From an uncultured Eubacteriaceae bacterium (lineage in GTDB: Bacteria > Bacillota > Clostridia > Lachnospirales > CAG-274): a stretch of DNA of 64,000 nt. The notes below the pieces were generated by a model, which saw only the letters and a program-made list of their open reading frames with translations, was not told the origin of the DNA and ran no database searches. The stretch covers positions 1-64,000 of the forward strand of contig CAMVJD010000009.1 in assembly GCA_947167715.1 (NCBI GenBank). The letters run 5' to 3'. Position 1 is the stretch's first letter. Each line of letters begins with the position of its first letter. Made by a program: the position numbers and the translations under genes. Positions 50,666 through 62,199 of the stretch are shown here, piece by piece.

Positions 50666-52777
50666 ATGAATAAAGAATTATTAAAAACGGTCCGCGTTAA
50701 AACGCAAAAGTGCAGTGTAAAAGCGGTGTTTGCCTTTTTAATTGTATTATTTTCGGCTATGCTTATGCAAAGCCGGGTGTTTGCTTATACGGGCACCGGC
50801 AGCAAAACAAACCCGTATATCATTACAACGGGCGAAGAGCTTGTAGAGCTTGCAAAAGCCAAACGCTCGGAATCTTATATCATGCTTAAAAACGACATTG
50901 AGATAAACGAGCAGACCGGAACCATAGAGGCGGACTACAAAAAACATATCTACCTTAACGGTCACACGATAAACTGTACCAAGCCGAGTATGTTTCGGTT
51001 ATATTCAAACAGCGTTGCATCCTATACCTACGGTTATATCGATTTTAACGGCGGTACCATAAACATAGATATACCGGAGCAAACCTATACACCAACGGTA
51101 TTTTCCGTAGATTATGGACATCTTGTATTTAATAATGTTACAATAAATGCCGTTATGCATAACAACAACAGCGTTCTTATATCGCAAAGTACGAGGGGTC
51201 AAAACTTTTTCAGCCAAAGCTCCCTGCAGTTTAATAACTGTACCATAAACAATAATACCGAAAACAAGGGCAGTATCGCCATAAAATCCCGCCCTGTGGT
51301 AAAAATGAAAAATACCGTTGTAAACACAAACGAAAACGGTAAAAGCTATGCCTTTGTAATTGACGGAAGAATGCCGTATTATGATATTATAAATACAACA
51401 TTTAACGGCAAAATGTCAATTACCGGTAAGGACGACAGCGAGGCGGAGAATAACCTGAAATCCTTTAAGGATGCGTCAGATAACAGCGAGCTGTACTTTG
51501 CCCGAAGCGATGATTACTACGGATGGGTCAGTACAGATATAAAAGCGGAGATGTCCTATAACAATTACAAGCTTGATGTTATGCCCGTTATAGATACACA
51601 GCCCCAGCCCGTCGAGGCAACGGTCGGAGACAATATCTACTTTAAAATAGTGTGCAGGCACGTTGAGAGCGTGGACTGGGCTTTGTACACAAAGGAATCG
51701 GACGGAAGCTACAAGGCTATCAAAAAATCACAGTGGGTGCAGGAAGGGACAGAAAGCTTCAATCAAGACGTATACACCGAGGAGACCCTGTCGGGAACTG
51801 CGACCCTTAAATTCAGCGGCGCAGGCGGCTGGTTAGATGGTCTTTATGTCGGTGCGGATCTGAACTGCGGCTCTTATACACTGTCAAGCGATATAGTCCC
51901 GATAAAAATGAATAAGCGTATTATAGAAAAACTGATCATGCACGATTTTGCGCTGCCTACACACGGTTCGGAGCTTGATACCACAATTACCTTTGACAAT
52001 AATATAGAGCCGTGTATAAAGGAATATGCAGTATATTTTATAGACAAAAACAGCAATTTTAAGCATGTATATACGGAGCCGTTAGTCGGCGGAACAAGCT
52101 GCTATGTCTGGATAGATATTACGCTGAAGGATGACGTTGCCCAATTCAAAAGCACGGGCGATGACGAATACACCTGTGATCTAAAGTGGTACGGCAGCAA
52201 GCAGCCCGATGTGACACCAATAAAATTTTATCCGCATCAAAGCAGTCTGACTGCCATATATGATTATACCGTACCCGTTGCAAACGAGGGTGCCGGAGTG
52301 CTGCTTGAAAGGGTAAATACGGGTGTAGATGCTCCCGTTGTCGGCGAACAGCCGTCAAGCTCCGCATGGAGTACAGGCGCATATGTTTCGAGGGGCTATA
52401 CGGTCAAAAGTGTAGACTGGACACCGTCGCATACGGTCTTTAAAGAGGGACAGGACTACACCGCACTCTTTACCATACAAGCCGATGCGGGATATTATAT
52501 AAGTGAAGAAACGCAGTTTTATATAAATAATACCGCTGTTACTCCCAAGGAGATCATAGGCAGCGGCGCAGGCAACAGCGCATTGGTGGCTTTAAAATTT
52601 GCCGCAAGGGGAGATATCAATGCCGACGGCTCGGTGGACGATGTTGATGCAAAACTGCTGCTTTGGCATATATCGGGCATAAAGCCGCTTACGGGTGAAG
52701 ATCTTAAAAGAGCGGACATGAATAACGATAACAGCTATGATCTGACAGATGTTATTGCAATATTTAATAATAAATAA
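50666..52777 (+). CDS. Secreted beta-helix protein with C-terminal dockerin
   Basis: 703 aa. A signal sequence with a long N-terminal lead (cut near VFA), a beta-rich, probably right-handed helix region (about 45-270, TGTGSKTNPYIITTGEELVELA, DFNGGTINIDI), two or three Ig-like domains (about 300-640) and a type I dockerin at the end (GDINADGSVDDVDAKLLLW, ADMNNDNSYDLTDVIAIF). This dockerin is closer to the classic cellulosomal type than those of the lyases, so it may dock elsewhere. No catalytic motif was recognised; it may be a structural or binding subunit. Confidence 0.75.
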   Translation: MNKELLKTVRVKTQKCSVKAVFAFLIVLFSAMLMQSRVFAYTGTGSKTNPYIITTGEELVELAKAKRSESYIMLKNDIEINEQTGTIEADYKKHIYLNGHTINCTKPSMFRLYSNSVASYTYGYIDFNGGTINIDIPEQTYTPTVFSVDYGHLVFNNVTINAVMHNNNSVLISQSTRGQNFFSQSSLQFNNCTINNNTENKGSIAIKSRPVVKMKNTVVNTNENGKSYAFVIDGRMPYYDIINTTFNGKMSITGKDDSEAENNLKSFKDASDNSELYFARSDDYYGWVSTDIKAEMSYNNYKLDVMPVIDTQPQPVEATVGDNIYFKIVCRHVESVDWALYTKESDGSYKAIKKSQWVQEGTESFNQDVYTEETLSGTATLKFSGAGGWLDGLYVGADLNCGSYTLSSDIVPIKMNKRIIEKLIMHDFALPTHGSELDTTITFDNNIEPCIKEYAVYFIDKNSNFKHVYTEPLVGGTSCYVWIDITLKDDVAQFKSTGDDEYTCDLKWYGSKQPDVTPIKFYPHQSSLTAIYDYTVPVANEGAGVLLERVNTGVDAPVVGEQPSSSAWSTGAYVSRGYTVKSVDWTPSHTVFKEGQDYTALFTIQADAGYYISEETQFYINNTAVTPKEIIGSGAGNSALVALKFAARGDINADGSVDDVDAKLLLWHISGIKPLTGEDLKRADMNNDNSYDLTDVIAIFNNK

Positions 52778-52790
52778 ACCTATAATACAA

Positions 52791-52828
52791 AAACAGCCCT
52801 GCGCTTAACATAAGGCGCGGGGCTGTTT
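52791..52828. terminator. Bidirectional terminator
   Basis: AAACAGCCC-GCGC pairs with GCGC-GGGCTGTTT around a 10-base loop between convergent genes. Confidence 0.85.
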
Positions 52829-52830
52829 GT

Positions 52831-53721
52831 TTATTTTGGATTAACGTGTACCATAACGTGCTTTACTTCGGGAAAGCCGTTTTCTATTGCATCGTGTACC
52901 TTTTCGGCAATTCCGTGTGCCTCAAAAAGGCTTATTTTACCGTCGGCGCAAATTTCTATATCAACATAGATCTTATTGCCGAATACTCGGGTGCGGATAA
53001 GGTCAACGCCCGCAACGCCTGTTTGTGCAAGCGCGCATTGACGTATTTTGTTTTCCTTTTCTTCGCTGCAGGAGCTGTCAACCATTTTGGCTGCCGCATC
53101 GCGGAATATATCAAAGGCGGCTTTTAAAATAAAGGCGCATATTAAAATACTTGCGGCCTTATCCAAAACCGGAAAGCCAAGCCTTGCACCAAGTATGCCG
53201 ACAAGCGCGCCTATGGACGAGAGCGAGTCGCTGCGGTGATGCCAGGCATCCGCCATAAGTGCGGCGGAATCATAGCGCTCCGCATAAATACGGGTGTAGC
53301 GGTACATAATTTCCTTGCTGACAATGGAAACGACAGCGGCAACAAGCGCGGGTATACCGGGTATGGCTATCTCCTGTCCCGAGGATATCTGTTCAAAGGT
53401 GGTATGGCCGATAAAAAGTGCGGTTATCACCAGCACCATGGCAAGTATGACCGCGGCGACACATTCAAAACGCTCGTGGCCGTAGGGGTGATCCTTGTCG
53501 GAGTCCTTTGCCGAAATTTTAATGCCTATAATTACGATAAGACTGCTGAATACGTCCGATGCGGAGTGTATACCGTCACTTATCATTGCATCCGATGATG
53601 CGATAAAACCCGCAAGCACCTTTAACAGCGATAAAACGGTGTTTCCTATTATACTGACCATAGATACGCGGACGCTTGTTTTTTCAAAATCGCCTGTATC
53701 AACGGCATTTTTTTGTGACAT
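52831..53721 (-). CDS. Cation diffusion facilitator transporter
   Basis: 296 aa, membrane protein with about six helices and a C-terminal cytoplasmic domain. Metal sites are visible as SDGIHSASD in helix 2 and DAWHHRSD in helix 5. It exports divalent metals (zinc, iron or manganese) by proton exchange. The substrate is not readable. Confidence 0.9.
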   Translation of the reverse strand: MSQKNAVDTGDFEKTSVRVSMVSIIGNTVLSLLKVLAGFIASSDAMISDGIHSASDVFSSLIVIIGIKISAKDSDKDHPYGHERFECVAAVILAMVLVITALFIGHTTFEQISSGQEIAIPGIPALVAAVVSIVSKEIMYRYTRIYAERYDSAALMADAWHHRSDSLSSIGALVGILGARLGFPVLDKAASILICAFILKAAFDIFRDAAAKMVDSSCSEEKENKIRQCALAQTGVAGVDLIRTRVFGNKIYVDIEICADGKISLFEAHGIAEKVHDAIENGFPEVKHVMVHVNPK

Positions 53722-53736
53722 AACCTATCTCTCCAT

Positions 53737-55494
53737 TTATATTTGCTTTATTTTTTTTACCGCTTCCTCGTCGGGAGTGATATATGCGGTCTTGTTGGTG
53801 TCGTAAATAACAAAACCCGGCTTTGCGCCGTTTGGCTTATGCACGTTTTTGCGCTGCGTATAATCGACCGGTACAAGGGCGGAATTTTGCGCCTTGCTGT
53901 AGTAGGCGGCAAGTGTGGCGGCCTCGGTAAGGGTAGTGTCGGGGATCTCCGCACCCCTTGAAATGATTATAACATGAGAACCGGGGATGTTTTTTGTATG
54001 CATCCATATATCGGTGCTGTGCGCTGTTTTTAACGTCAGCTCGTCATTTTGCACATTGTTTTTGCCGACATAGATATCAAACCCGTCCGATGAGATAAAA
54101 TGCAGCGGTACGGAGCGCTTGCTTACCTTGCGGCCTTTTTGCTTTGCTTCTTTTTTTATATATCCCTGTTCGCGCAGCTCGCTGCGTATATCTTTAATAT
54201 CCTGCTCGTTTTCACAGTTTGCAACACTTGTCAGTACACCTTCAAGATATGCAAGTTCCTCGTCGTTTGATACTATTTGGTCTTGCAGCGCCGCAAAGGT
54301 TCGCTTTGCCTTGTTATAGCGCTTAAAATATTTTTGTGCGTTCTCCGCGGGGGTAAGGGCGCTGTCAAGCTCTATCTCCGTTTCCTCAAGCTCCTCGCTG
54401 TAAAAATTATTAAGTCTGACCGTGGTCATACCCTGTTTTATCGCATAAATATTGGCGGTTATCAATTCGCCGCAAAGCTTAAGATATTCACGGTTTTCAA
54501 TATCTTTAAGGCTTTGCTGCTGAATGGCGCGCTTTTTTGCACAGCGCTCGATATTCTGGCTTATAAGGTGCTTCAGATCGTGCGTTTTTTGGTTTAAACG
54601 GTATTGAGTGTCCTTTGTTGCATAAAAGGCCTCGGTCATTTCCGACGGCGAGGCAAAGACCTTTGCTTTAAGCCCCGAAAACTTGTTTAAGCCAAAGGGC
54701 AGCATATCTATTATCCTGTCGCCGTCATATACTATCTGCGGCGCATAGCTGTTTTGCCTTATTTTTGTGACCAATGCATCAAAGGCGGAATATACCCGCG
54801 ATATATCGTCCGCAGAAAGCATGCTTACGGGCAGGCTTGGGTCTGTTTGTGCATTGCAGCATATTTCGTCGGCGATCACAGGGCTTATGCCGTTAAAGCT
54901 TTTGTAAATAGCCGCATATATTTTTTCGGACGGCATTTTTTCAATCGAAGCATTAAAATTATTTTCGTTAAGGGTAAGGGTATCAAGCTTTTCGCCGCCG
55001 GGCGGAAGCGTGTATTCCTTGCCGGGCAGCATTTGTCTTACCGAGCTTTTGTCAAAGCTTATATGCCTTGCACACTCCAAGACCTTCATATTTTCGTCTA
55101 CAAGCATAAGGTTGCTGTGTCTGCCCATTATCTCCAAAATAAGCGTTTTTACCGTGTAATCGCCCATTTCGTTAAGTGCCTCAATTTTAATATTGACTAT
55201 ACGGTCAAAACGCGGCTGACTTATTTCTATTATTTTGCCGCTTTGGATATGCTTTCTTAAAACCATGCAAAAAAGCGGCGGCTCCTGCGGATTCTCCTTT
55301 GCCGATGAGGTAAGGTGAAGCCGCGGATGCGAAGGGTTTGCCGTAAGCAAAAGCTTGTAATTGCTGCCAAGACTTCTTACGGATAATATTATTTCGTCGC
55401 TTTCGGGCTGATATACCTTGTCTATCCTGCCGCCCAGAAGCTTGTCGTTTAATTCATGCAAAATACTGTGTATTACGATACCGTCGTATGCCAT
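53737..55494 (-). CDS. rqcH: NFACT protein RqcH (ribosome quality control)
   Basis: 585 aa. NFACT-N domain (MAYDGIVIHSILHEL, LLTANPSHPRLHLT), helix-hairpin-helix, a long coiled coil (about 290-420) and the NFACT-R domain (DIWMHTKNIPGSHVII, about 480-560). In Firmicutes this protein binds stalled 50S-peptidyl-tRNA and adds alanine tails. It was formerly called fibronectin-binding protein. It lies 15 bases upstream of the CDF gene on the same strand. Confidence 0.9.
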   Translation of the reverse strand: MAYDGIVIHSILHELNDKLLGGRIDKVYQPESDEIILSVRSLGSNYKLLLTANPSHPRLHLTSSAKENPQEPPLFCMVLRKHIQSGKIIEISQPRFDRIVNIKIEALNEMGDYTVKTLILEIMGRHSNLMLVDENMKVLECARHISFDKSSVRQMLPGKEYTLPPGGEKLDTLTLNENNFNASIEKMPSEKIYAAIYKSFNGISPVIADEICCNAQTDPSLPVSMLSADDISRVYSAFDALVTKIRQNSYAPQIVYDGDRIIDMLPFGLNKFSGLKAKVFASPSEMTEAFYATKDTQYRLNQKTHDLKHLISQNIERCAKKRAIQQQSLKDIENREYLKLCGELITANIYAIKQGMTTVRLNNFYSEELEETEIELDSALTPAENAQKYFKRYNKAKRTFAALQDQIVSNDEELAYLEGVLTSVANCENEQDIKDIRSELREQGYIKKEAKQKGRKVSKRSVPLHFISSDGFDIYVGKNNVQNDELTLKTAHSTDIWMHTKNIPGSHVIIISRGAEIPDTTLTEAATLAAYYSKAQNSALVPVDYTQRKNVHKPNGAKPGFVIYDTNKTAYITPDEEAVKKIKQI

Positions 55495-55649
55495 ATAAAA
55501 TTTACCTTTCTGTTAGTATTGACTTAAGATATTTTATCATATATATTTTTGTTTTTCAAGTATTTTGCGGGCAAAGGGGGAAATATAAACTTGCAAATAT
55601 ATTTATATAATTATTTTTTCAAGTTTTTCAAAAAATTTGTAAAAAACCC

Positions 55650-55678
55650 TTGACAAATAACAGATAAAGTGATATCTT
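55650..55678 (+). promoter_or_regulatory. Heat-shock operon promoter
   Basis: TTGACA, 17-base spacer, TATCTT, directly before the CIRCE element. Confidence 0.75.
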
Positions 55679-55689
55679 ATAGTCAAGGG

Positions 55690-55716
55690 TTAGCACTCAT
55701 ACCAAGTGAGTGCTAA
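55690..55716 (+). promoter_or_regulatory. CIRCE operator
   Basis: TTAGCACTC-N9-GAGTGCTAA, a perfect CIRCE palindrome bound by HrcA, just after the promoter of hrcA-grpE-dnaK-dnaJ. Confidence 0.97.
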
Positions 55717-55754
55717 CAATGAAGCGGGACTTACTAAAAAAGAAGGTTGGATGT

Positions 55755-56816
55755 ATGGACTTAAACGACAGAAAATTTAAAATACTTGAGGCCATTATCA
55801 CGGATTATATTAAAACGGCAGAGCCTATAGGCTCGCGTACTATCGCCAAAAAATATGATCTTGGTGTGTCCAGCGCGACTATCCGCAACGATATGAGCGA
55901 TCTTGAGGAGCTGGGGCTTATAGTACAGCCGCATACCTCCGCGGGACGTATTCCGTCGGACAGGGGCTATCGCCTTTATGTGGATAAAATGATGCAGTCA
56001 CAGGAGCTTTCTCCCGAAACGGCCGAGCTTTTGCAAAGCGTAGTTGAAAACAACGTAGGTCAGATAGATTATCTGATGCAGCAAACGGCAAAGGCACTTG
56101 CGGCGCTTACAAACTATACCATAGTTGTAACGGAGCCTAAAAGTCCCAAATTAAATATAAAGCACGTTCAGCTGGTGCCTATTGACGAGCGCTCGGTGGT
56201 GGCGGTGATAGTAACGGAAAACAAGGCGGTCAAAAACCATGTTTTGAGTGTAGGCAGCGTACCCGACAGCGAACAGCTTAACAACATTTCACAGGCTGTA
56301 AATAATGCAATTAAAAATTACACCTTGCAGGATATGGAGGCCATAGCCTCGGCAATGCTTACGACCTATCCAGAACACAAGGAGCTTGTGACAAAGCTTT
56401 TAAAGGCGCTTATAAGCGCAGTAAAGCAAAATGACAATGTACATTATTACACCAGCGGTGTAAATAATATACTCGGCTTTCCCGAATTCAGCGATGTGGA
56501 AAAGGCACAAAATATTTTCCGCGCGCTGGAGGAAAAGGATATGCTGATAACACTTTTCGATAAGGAGGGTGATCATAATGACGAGGTACACATCGTTATA
56601 GGCGGCGAGAACAATATGAAGGAACTGCAGGATTGCAGTATCGTGCGCGCCGATTATAACTACGGCAACGACAGCTATGGCACTATAGGCGTTATAGGGC
56701 CTACAAGGATGAATTACTCACAGACCGTTTCGGTTTTGAATGCAATAATAAAAAATCTTGAATCGGTAATAAAGTCCTTATCGGACGGTAAAAATAACGG
56801 AGGCAGAAATGGATAG
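55755..56816 (+). CDS. hrcA: Heat-inducible transcription repressor HrcA
   Basis: 353 aa from the ATG at 55755; earlier in-frame starts overlap the CIRCE element. N-terminal winged helix (ILEAIITDYIKTAEPIGSRTIAKKYDLGVSSATIRNDM) and a GAF-like dimer domain. It binds CIRCE until chaperones are occupied by unfolded protein. Its stop overlaps the grpE start by 8 bases. Confidence 0.95.
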   Translation: MDLNDRKFKILEAIITDYIKTAEPIGSRTIAKKYDLGVSSATIRNDMSDLEELGLIVQPHTSAGRIPSDRGYRLYVDKMMQSQELSPETAELLQSVVENNVGQIDYLMQQTAKALAALTNYTIVVTEPKSPKLNIKHVQLVPIDERSVVAVIVTENKAVKNHVLSVGSVPDSEQLNNISQAVNNAIKNYTLQDMEAIASAMLTTYPEHKELVTKLLKALISAVKQNDNVHYYTSGVNNILGFPEFSDVEKAQNIFRALEEKDMLITLFDKEGDHNDEVHIVIGGENNMKELQDCSIVRADYNYGNDSYGTIGVIGPTRMNYSQTVSVLNAIIKNLESVIKSLSDGKNNGGRNG

Positions 56817-57396
56817 TGAAAAGATAAACAACGATATCCCGGAGCAGACGGAAGAGATCGAAGATACGGTCCAAACAGAAGCTCCCGAGGATACGGATTC
56901 AACAAGTGAGACCCCGCAGGAGCCCGAGGAGGATACGGTTGAAGAAAGCCTTGAAGAAAAGCTTGCAAAGGCCGAGCAGGAGGCCAAGGACAACTTTGAC
57001 AAGTACCTCAGAAAGGCTGCGGAGTTTGATAATTTCAGAAGACGTACAAACGCCGAAAAGGCGGGTATGTATTCAAACGGCGTAAGGGAGACTGTTGAAA
57101 AGCTCCTGCCGGTGATCGACAACTTTGAAAGGGCAGTAGAAATGTCGGATGACAAGGAAAGCAGCCTTTACAAGGGTGTTGAAATGATATTAAAGCAGTT
57201 TTTGGAAATTACGGCATCCCTCGGGGTCGAGGAAATACCTGCCCTTGGCGAACCGTTTGACCCGAATGTACATTCCGCAGTTATGCATATTGAAGATGAA
57301 AGCTGCGACGAAAATGTTATAGTAGAGGTATTCCAAAAGGGCTATAAGCTTGGCGACAGAGTTATAAGGCCAAGTATGGTAAAGGTGGCAAATTAG
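56809..57396 (+). CDS. grpE: Nucleotide exchange factor GrpE
   Basis: 195 aa. Acidic N-terminal about 60 residues, a coiled coil, then DNFDKYLRKAAEFDNFRRRT and a C-terminal beta domain ending with GYKLGDRVIRPSMVKVAN. It releases ADP from DnaK. Translation is coupled to hrcA. Confidence 0.95.
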   Translation: MDSEKINNDIPEQTEEIEDTVQTEAPEDTDSTSETPQEPEEDTVEESLEEKLAKAEQEAKDNFDKYLRKAAEFDNFRRRTNAEKAGMYSNGVRETVEKLLPVIDNFERAVEMSDDKESSLYKGVEMILKQFLEITASLGVEEIPALGEPFDPNVHSAVMHIEDESCDENVIVEVFQKGYKLGDRVIRPSMVKVAN

Positions 57397-57397
57397 A

Positions 57398-57473
57398 GGA
57401 GTTTTGCGAAGCAAAGCTCCGACCTCGCGGAAGGTGTAGGGAATTTGCAAAGCAAAACCCGGCCTTCTGCGAG
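57398..57473. repeat. Palindromic element between grpE and dnaK
   Basis: GGAGTTTTGC-GAA-GCAAAGCTCC (57398-57420) followed by CTCGCGGAAGG..CCTTCTGCGAG (57424-57473) with an inner TTTGC/GCAAA hairpin. It could split or process the heat-shock mRNA. Confidence 0.55.
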
Positions 57474-57529
57474 AATGATGAACGAGAACGCTGAATAAGA
57501 AAATAATATTATATAAGAAAGAGGTATGA

Positions 57530-59374
<1,845 letters not shown>

Positions 59375-59386
59375 AAACATTAAAAC

Positions 59387-59570
59387 GAGGGGGCAGTTTG
59401 CCCAATGTCATTTAGTTTGTTGGTAAAAATATGTTACGGGTTCGCAGAACTGAAAATTTAGCGTTAGGAGCCGAAATGACGCGTAGCGGCATACAGGCGT
59501 AGCGTTAAAAATTTTCAAGTGACATATTTTTACCGATCCTTAATAAATGACATTGGCTATGTGTCCCCTC
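59387..59570. repeat. Large imperfect palindrome between dnaK and dnaJ
   Basis: Nested arms mirror each other: GAGGGG/CCCCTC at the ends, CCAATGTCATTTA/TAAATGACATTGG (59402, 59544), GGTAAAAATATGT/ACATATTTTTACC (59422, 59522) and TGAAAATTT/AAATTTTCA (59451, 59509). MITE-like or a giant RNA hairpin inside the operon. Confidence 0.65.
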
Positions 59571-59603
59571 TTAACTAAATTGATCAGTAAGTAGGTGAAA
59601 TAA

Positions 59604-60746
59604 TTGGCTAAACGTGATTATTACGAGGTTCTCGGGGTCAGCAAGGGCGCCGACGAAAACGAGATAAAAAAAGCATACAGAAAATTAGCCAAAAAATATC
59701 ATCCCGACGCCAATCCCGGCGACAAGGAAGCAGAGGAAAAATTTAAAGAAGTAGGCGAGGCCTACGAAATATTAAGTGATGCGCAGAAACGCGCAGCCTA
59801 TGACCAGTACGGCCATGCAGCCTTTGAACAGGGCGGTATGGGCGGAGGCGGCGGCTTCAGCGGCGGCTTCGGCATGGATATGGGCGATATATTTGAAAGC
59901 TTCTTTGGCGGAAGCGGTGGCTTCGGCGATATATTCGGAGGCGGCGGCAGACGCCGTAACGGTCCCGTAAACGGTAGTGATATTCAGGTTGGCCTTACAA
60001 TAACCTTTGAAGAGGCGGTGTTTGGCTGTTCAAAGGAAATATCGCTGAATGTTACCGATACCTGCGACCAATGCCACGGTACGGGAGCAAAGCCCGGCAC
60101 AAGAGCGGAGACCTGTTCAAGGTGCCGCGGTACGGGTCAGGAAACAGTCGTGCGTCAGACGCCGCTTGGCTCAATGCGTACCGTGACTACCTGTTCCGCC
60201 TGCGGCGGCTCGGGTAAAATTATTAAGGAAAAATGCTCAAAGTGCGGCGGTCAGGGCCGTGTAAGGGTAGCCAAAAAGATAAAGGTGGATATACCCAAGG
60301 GCATAAACCACGGTCAGAGCATAAGAAAATCGGGTCTTGGCGAGGCAGGCGTAAACGGCGGCCGCGCAGGCGATCTGTATATCGAGATAAGGGTAATGCC
60401 GCATAAGCGGTTTGTAAGAAACGGCAACGATATCCTGCTTGATGTAAATATCGATATGATACAGGCGGCTTTAGGTGCAAACATAACCATACCCACGCTG
60501 GAGGGCGATGAGGTATACTGCGTAAAGGCAGGCACACAGCCCGAAAGCAAGGTTATTTTAAGAAATAAGGGCGTATGGAACGTGCGAAACAACAAGGAGC
60601 GCGGCAATATGATACTTACCTTTAAGGTAAGCATACCCACAAAGCTTACCGAAAAGCAAAAGGAGCTTTTAAGAAGCTTCAGTAACCCGGATGCCGAGCC
60701 GCAAAAAGAAGAACATAGAGGATTATTCGGTAAAAAGAAAAAATGA
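59604..60746 (+). CDS. dnaJ: Co-chaperone DnaJ (Hsp40)
   Basis: 380 aa, TTG start after TAGGTG. J domain with HPD ([10 protein letters not shown]), Gly/Phe-rich stretch, four CxxCxGxG zinc repeats ([12 protein letters not shown] to [10 protein letters not shown]) and the C-terminal substrate domains. It stimulates DnaK ATPase. Confidence 0.97.
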   Translation: MAKRDYYEVLGVSKGADENEIKKAYRKLAKKYHPDANPGDKEAEEKFKEVGEAYEILSDAQKRAAYDQYGHAAFEQGGMGGGGGFSGGFGMDMGDIFESFFGGSGGFGDIFGGGGRRRNGPVNGSDIQVGLTITFEEAVFGCSKEISLNVTDTCDQCHGTGAKPGTRAETCSRCRGTGQETVVRQTPLGSMRTVTTCSACGGSGKIIKEKCSKCGGQGRVRVAKKIKVDIPKGINHGQSIRKSGLGEAGVNGGRAGDLYIEIRVMPHKRFVRNGNDILLDVNIDMIQAALGANITIPTLEGDEVYCVKAGTQPESKVILRNKGVWNVRNNKERGNMILTFKVSIPTKLTEKQKELLRSFSNPDAEPQKEEHRGLFGKKKK

Positions 60747-60755
60747 TTATTTAAG

Positions 60756-60777
60756 CTGCTGCGGGAAACTGCGGCAG
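60756..60777 (+). terminator. Terminator of the heat-shock operon
   Basis: CTGCTGC and GCGGCAG form a 7-bp stem with an 8-base loop and TTTTTTT after it. Confidence 0.85.
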
Positions 60778-60969
60778 TTTTTTTGCGTAAATTATAGGAA
60801 TAAGGTAAGCTTAAGTCCGATATCGGTACAACATTTTTCGGCAAAAATAGTGCGATATTTATTGACCGCGGCCTAAATAAGTGTTATTATAAATTCAGGA
60901 CATCTCCGAAATTTTTGCTTAAAGCAATTTTCGGGGGGCTCGGTATAAAATTATAAAGGGGGTTTTACA

Positions 60970-62187
60970 ATGGCAAAGGGTGCTATGGCTATGGAATGTC
61001 CATGCTGCGGCGGCGAAATGAAATTTGACCCGGCAATTGACAAACTTAAGTGTATTTACTGCGATTCTGCGTTTACTGCGGAGGAGGTCGAGGCCGCGTT
61101 TGCGGAGAAAGAGAAAAAGACGGCTGAAAGCTCGGCTTCGGGCAGTTCCGAAGAAACGGGCGATATGAACGCCTATACCTGCTCCAACTGCGGCGCGGAG
61201 CTTATGACAGATGCAAATACCGCCGTGATGCGCTGCCCATACTGCGGCAACAGTACGGTTGCACCGTCACAGTTTGAGGGTGAACTGCGCCCCGAAATGA
61301 TAATACCTTTCGGCTTTACCAAGGAGCAGCTTATCACAAACTACAAGGCGTATTATCAAAAACGCTTTCTTGTGCCAAGGTCTTTTATAAACAACAACGA
61401 AATAGAGGAAATACAGGGCGTATATGTTCCGTTTTGGCTTTACAGCGGCAAGGCGGAGATAGATGCACAGTATGAGGGCCGCGAGGAGACCGAAAAGAAC
61501 GACACAAAAACAATTAAGTTTTATGATGTAAAAAGAAAGGGTACGCTTGATTTTGAAAACATTCCCGCAGATGCTTCAAAGCGTATGCCCGACGATCTTA
61601 TGGACTCTATAGAGCCTTATAATTTTGAGGGTGTCAAAAAGTTTTCTATCACCTATCTGCCGGGCTTTCTTGCGGAGCGCTATGATGTGACCGCAGAAGA
61701 GGACAGAAAGAGAACTGATGAGCGTGTCAGAAATACAATAAGCAGCAAGGCGCGCAGCACGGCGGATTATGATCAGCTGGACACAAAATATGAGGATATA
61801 GACGTATCCTATGACAAGGAAAAATATGCTATGCTTCCCGTATGGTACTTTACATCAAAATGGGGCGACAAAAATTACAGCTTTGCCATGAACGGTCAGA
61901 CGGGCAAGCTGATAGGCGACCTGCCCGTATCGATACCCAAGCTTATTATAACGGGAATAATTGCATTTTTGATACCGTTTATAATATTTTACCTTTTATC
62001 AAGTGCGGGTGCGGGCGCAATAGTGGGCGCAGTTGTGGCGGCGATTGCTATGTTTGCCGGCTATAGCTCCACCAAGCCCGTTGCAAGGGCAAGCAGCGCC
62101 TATAATTATCTTAAGGATGATATCAAGCTAAGCATTAAAGAGGATAAATATATCAAAACCGTTACCGAAAAAATTAAGAAAGACTGA
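60970..62187 (+). CDS. Zinc-ribbon membrane protein of unknown role
   Basis: 405 aa. Two zinc ribbons at the N-terminus (CPCCGGEMKFD..CIYC and CSNCGAELM..CPYCGN), a soluble beta-rich middle (about 110-310), then two adjacent membrane helices near 320-365 (LIITGIIAFLIPFIIFYLL, IVGAVVAAIAMFAG) and a Lys-rich tail. The middle resembles proteins annotated as TFIIB-type zinc ribbon or primosomal-N' like in Clostridia; the role is unknown. Confidence 0.7.
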   Translation: MAKGAMAMECPCCGGEMKFDPAIDKLKCIYCDSAFTAEEVEAAFAEKEKKTAESSASGSSEETGDMNAYTCSNCGAELMTDANTAVMRCPYCGNSTVAPSQFEGELRPEMIIPFGFTKEQLITNYKAYYQKRFLVPRSFINNNEIEEIQGVYVPFWLYSGKAEIDAQYEGREETEKNDTKTIKFYDVKRKGTLDFENIPADASKRMPDDLMDSIEPYNFEGVKKFSITYLPGFLAERYDVTAEEDRKRTDERVRNTISSKARSTADYDQLDTKYEDIDVSYDKEKYAMLPVWYFTSKWGDKNYSFAMNGQTGKLIGDLPVSIPKLIITGIIAFLIPFIIFYLLSSAGAGAIVGAVVAAIAMFAGYSSTKPVARASSAYNYLKDDIKLSIKEDKYIKTVTEKIKKD

Positions 62188-62199
62188 TGAGGTACCAAT

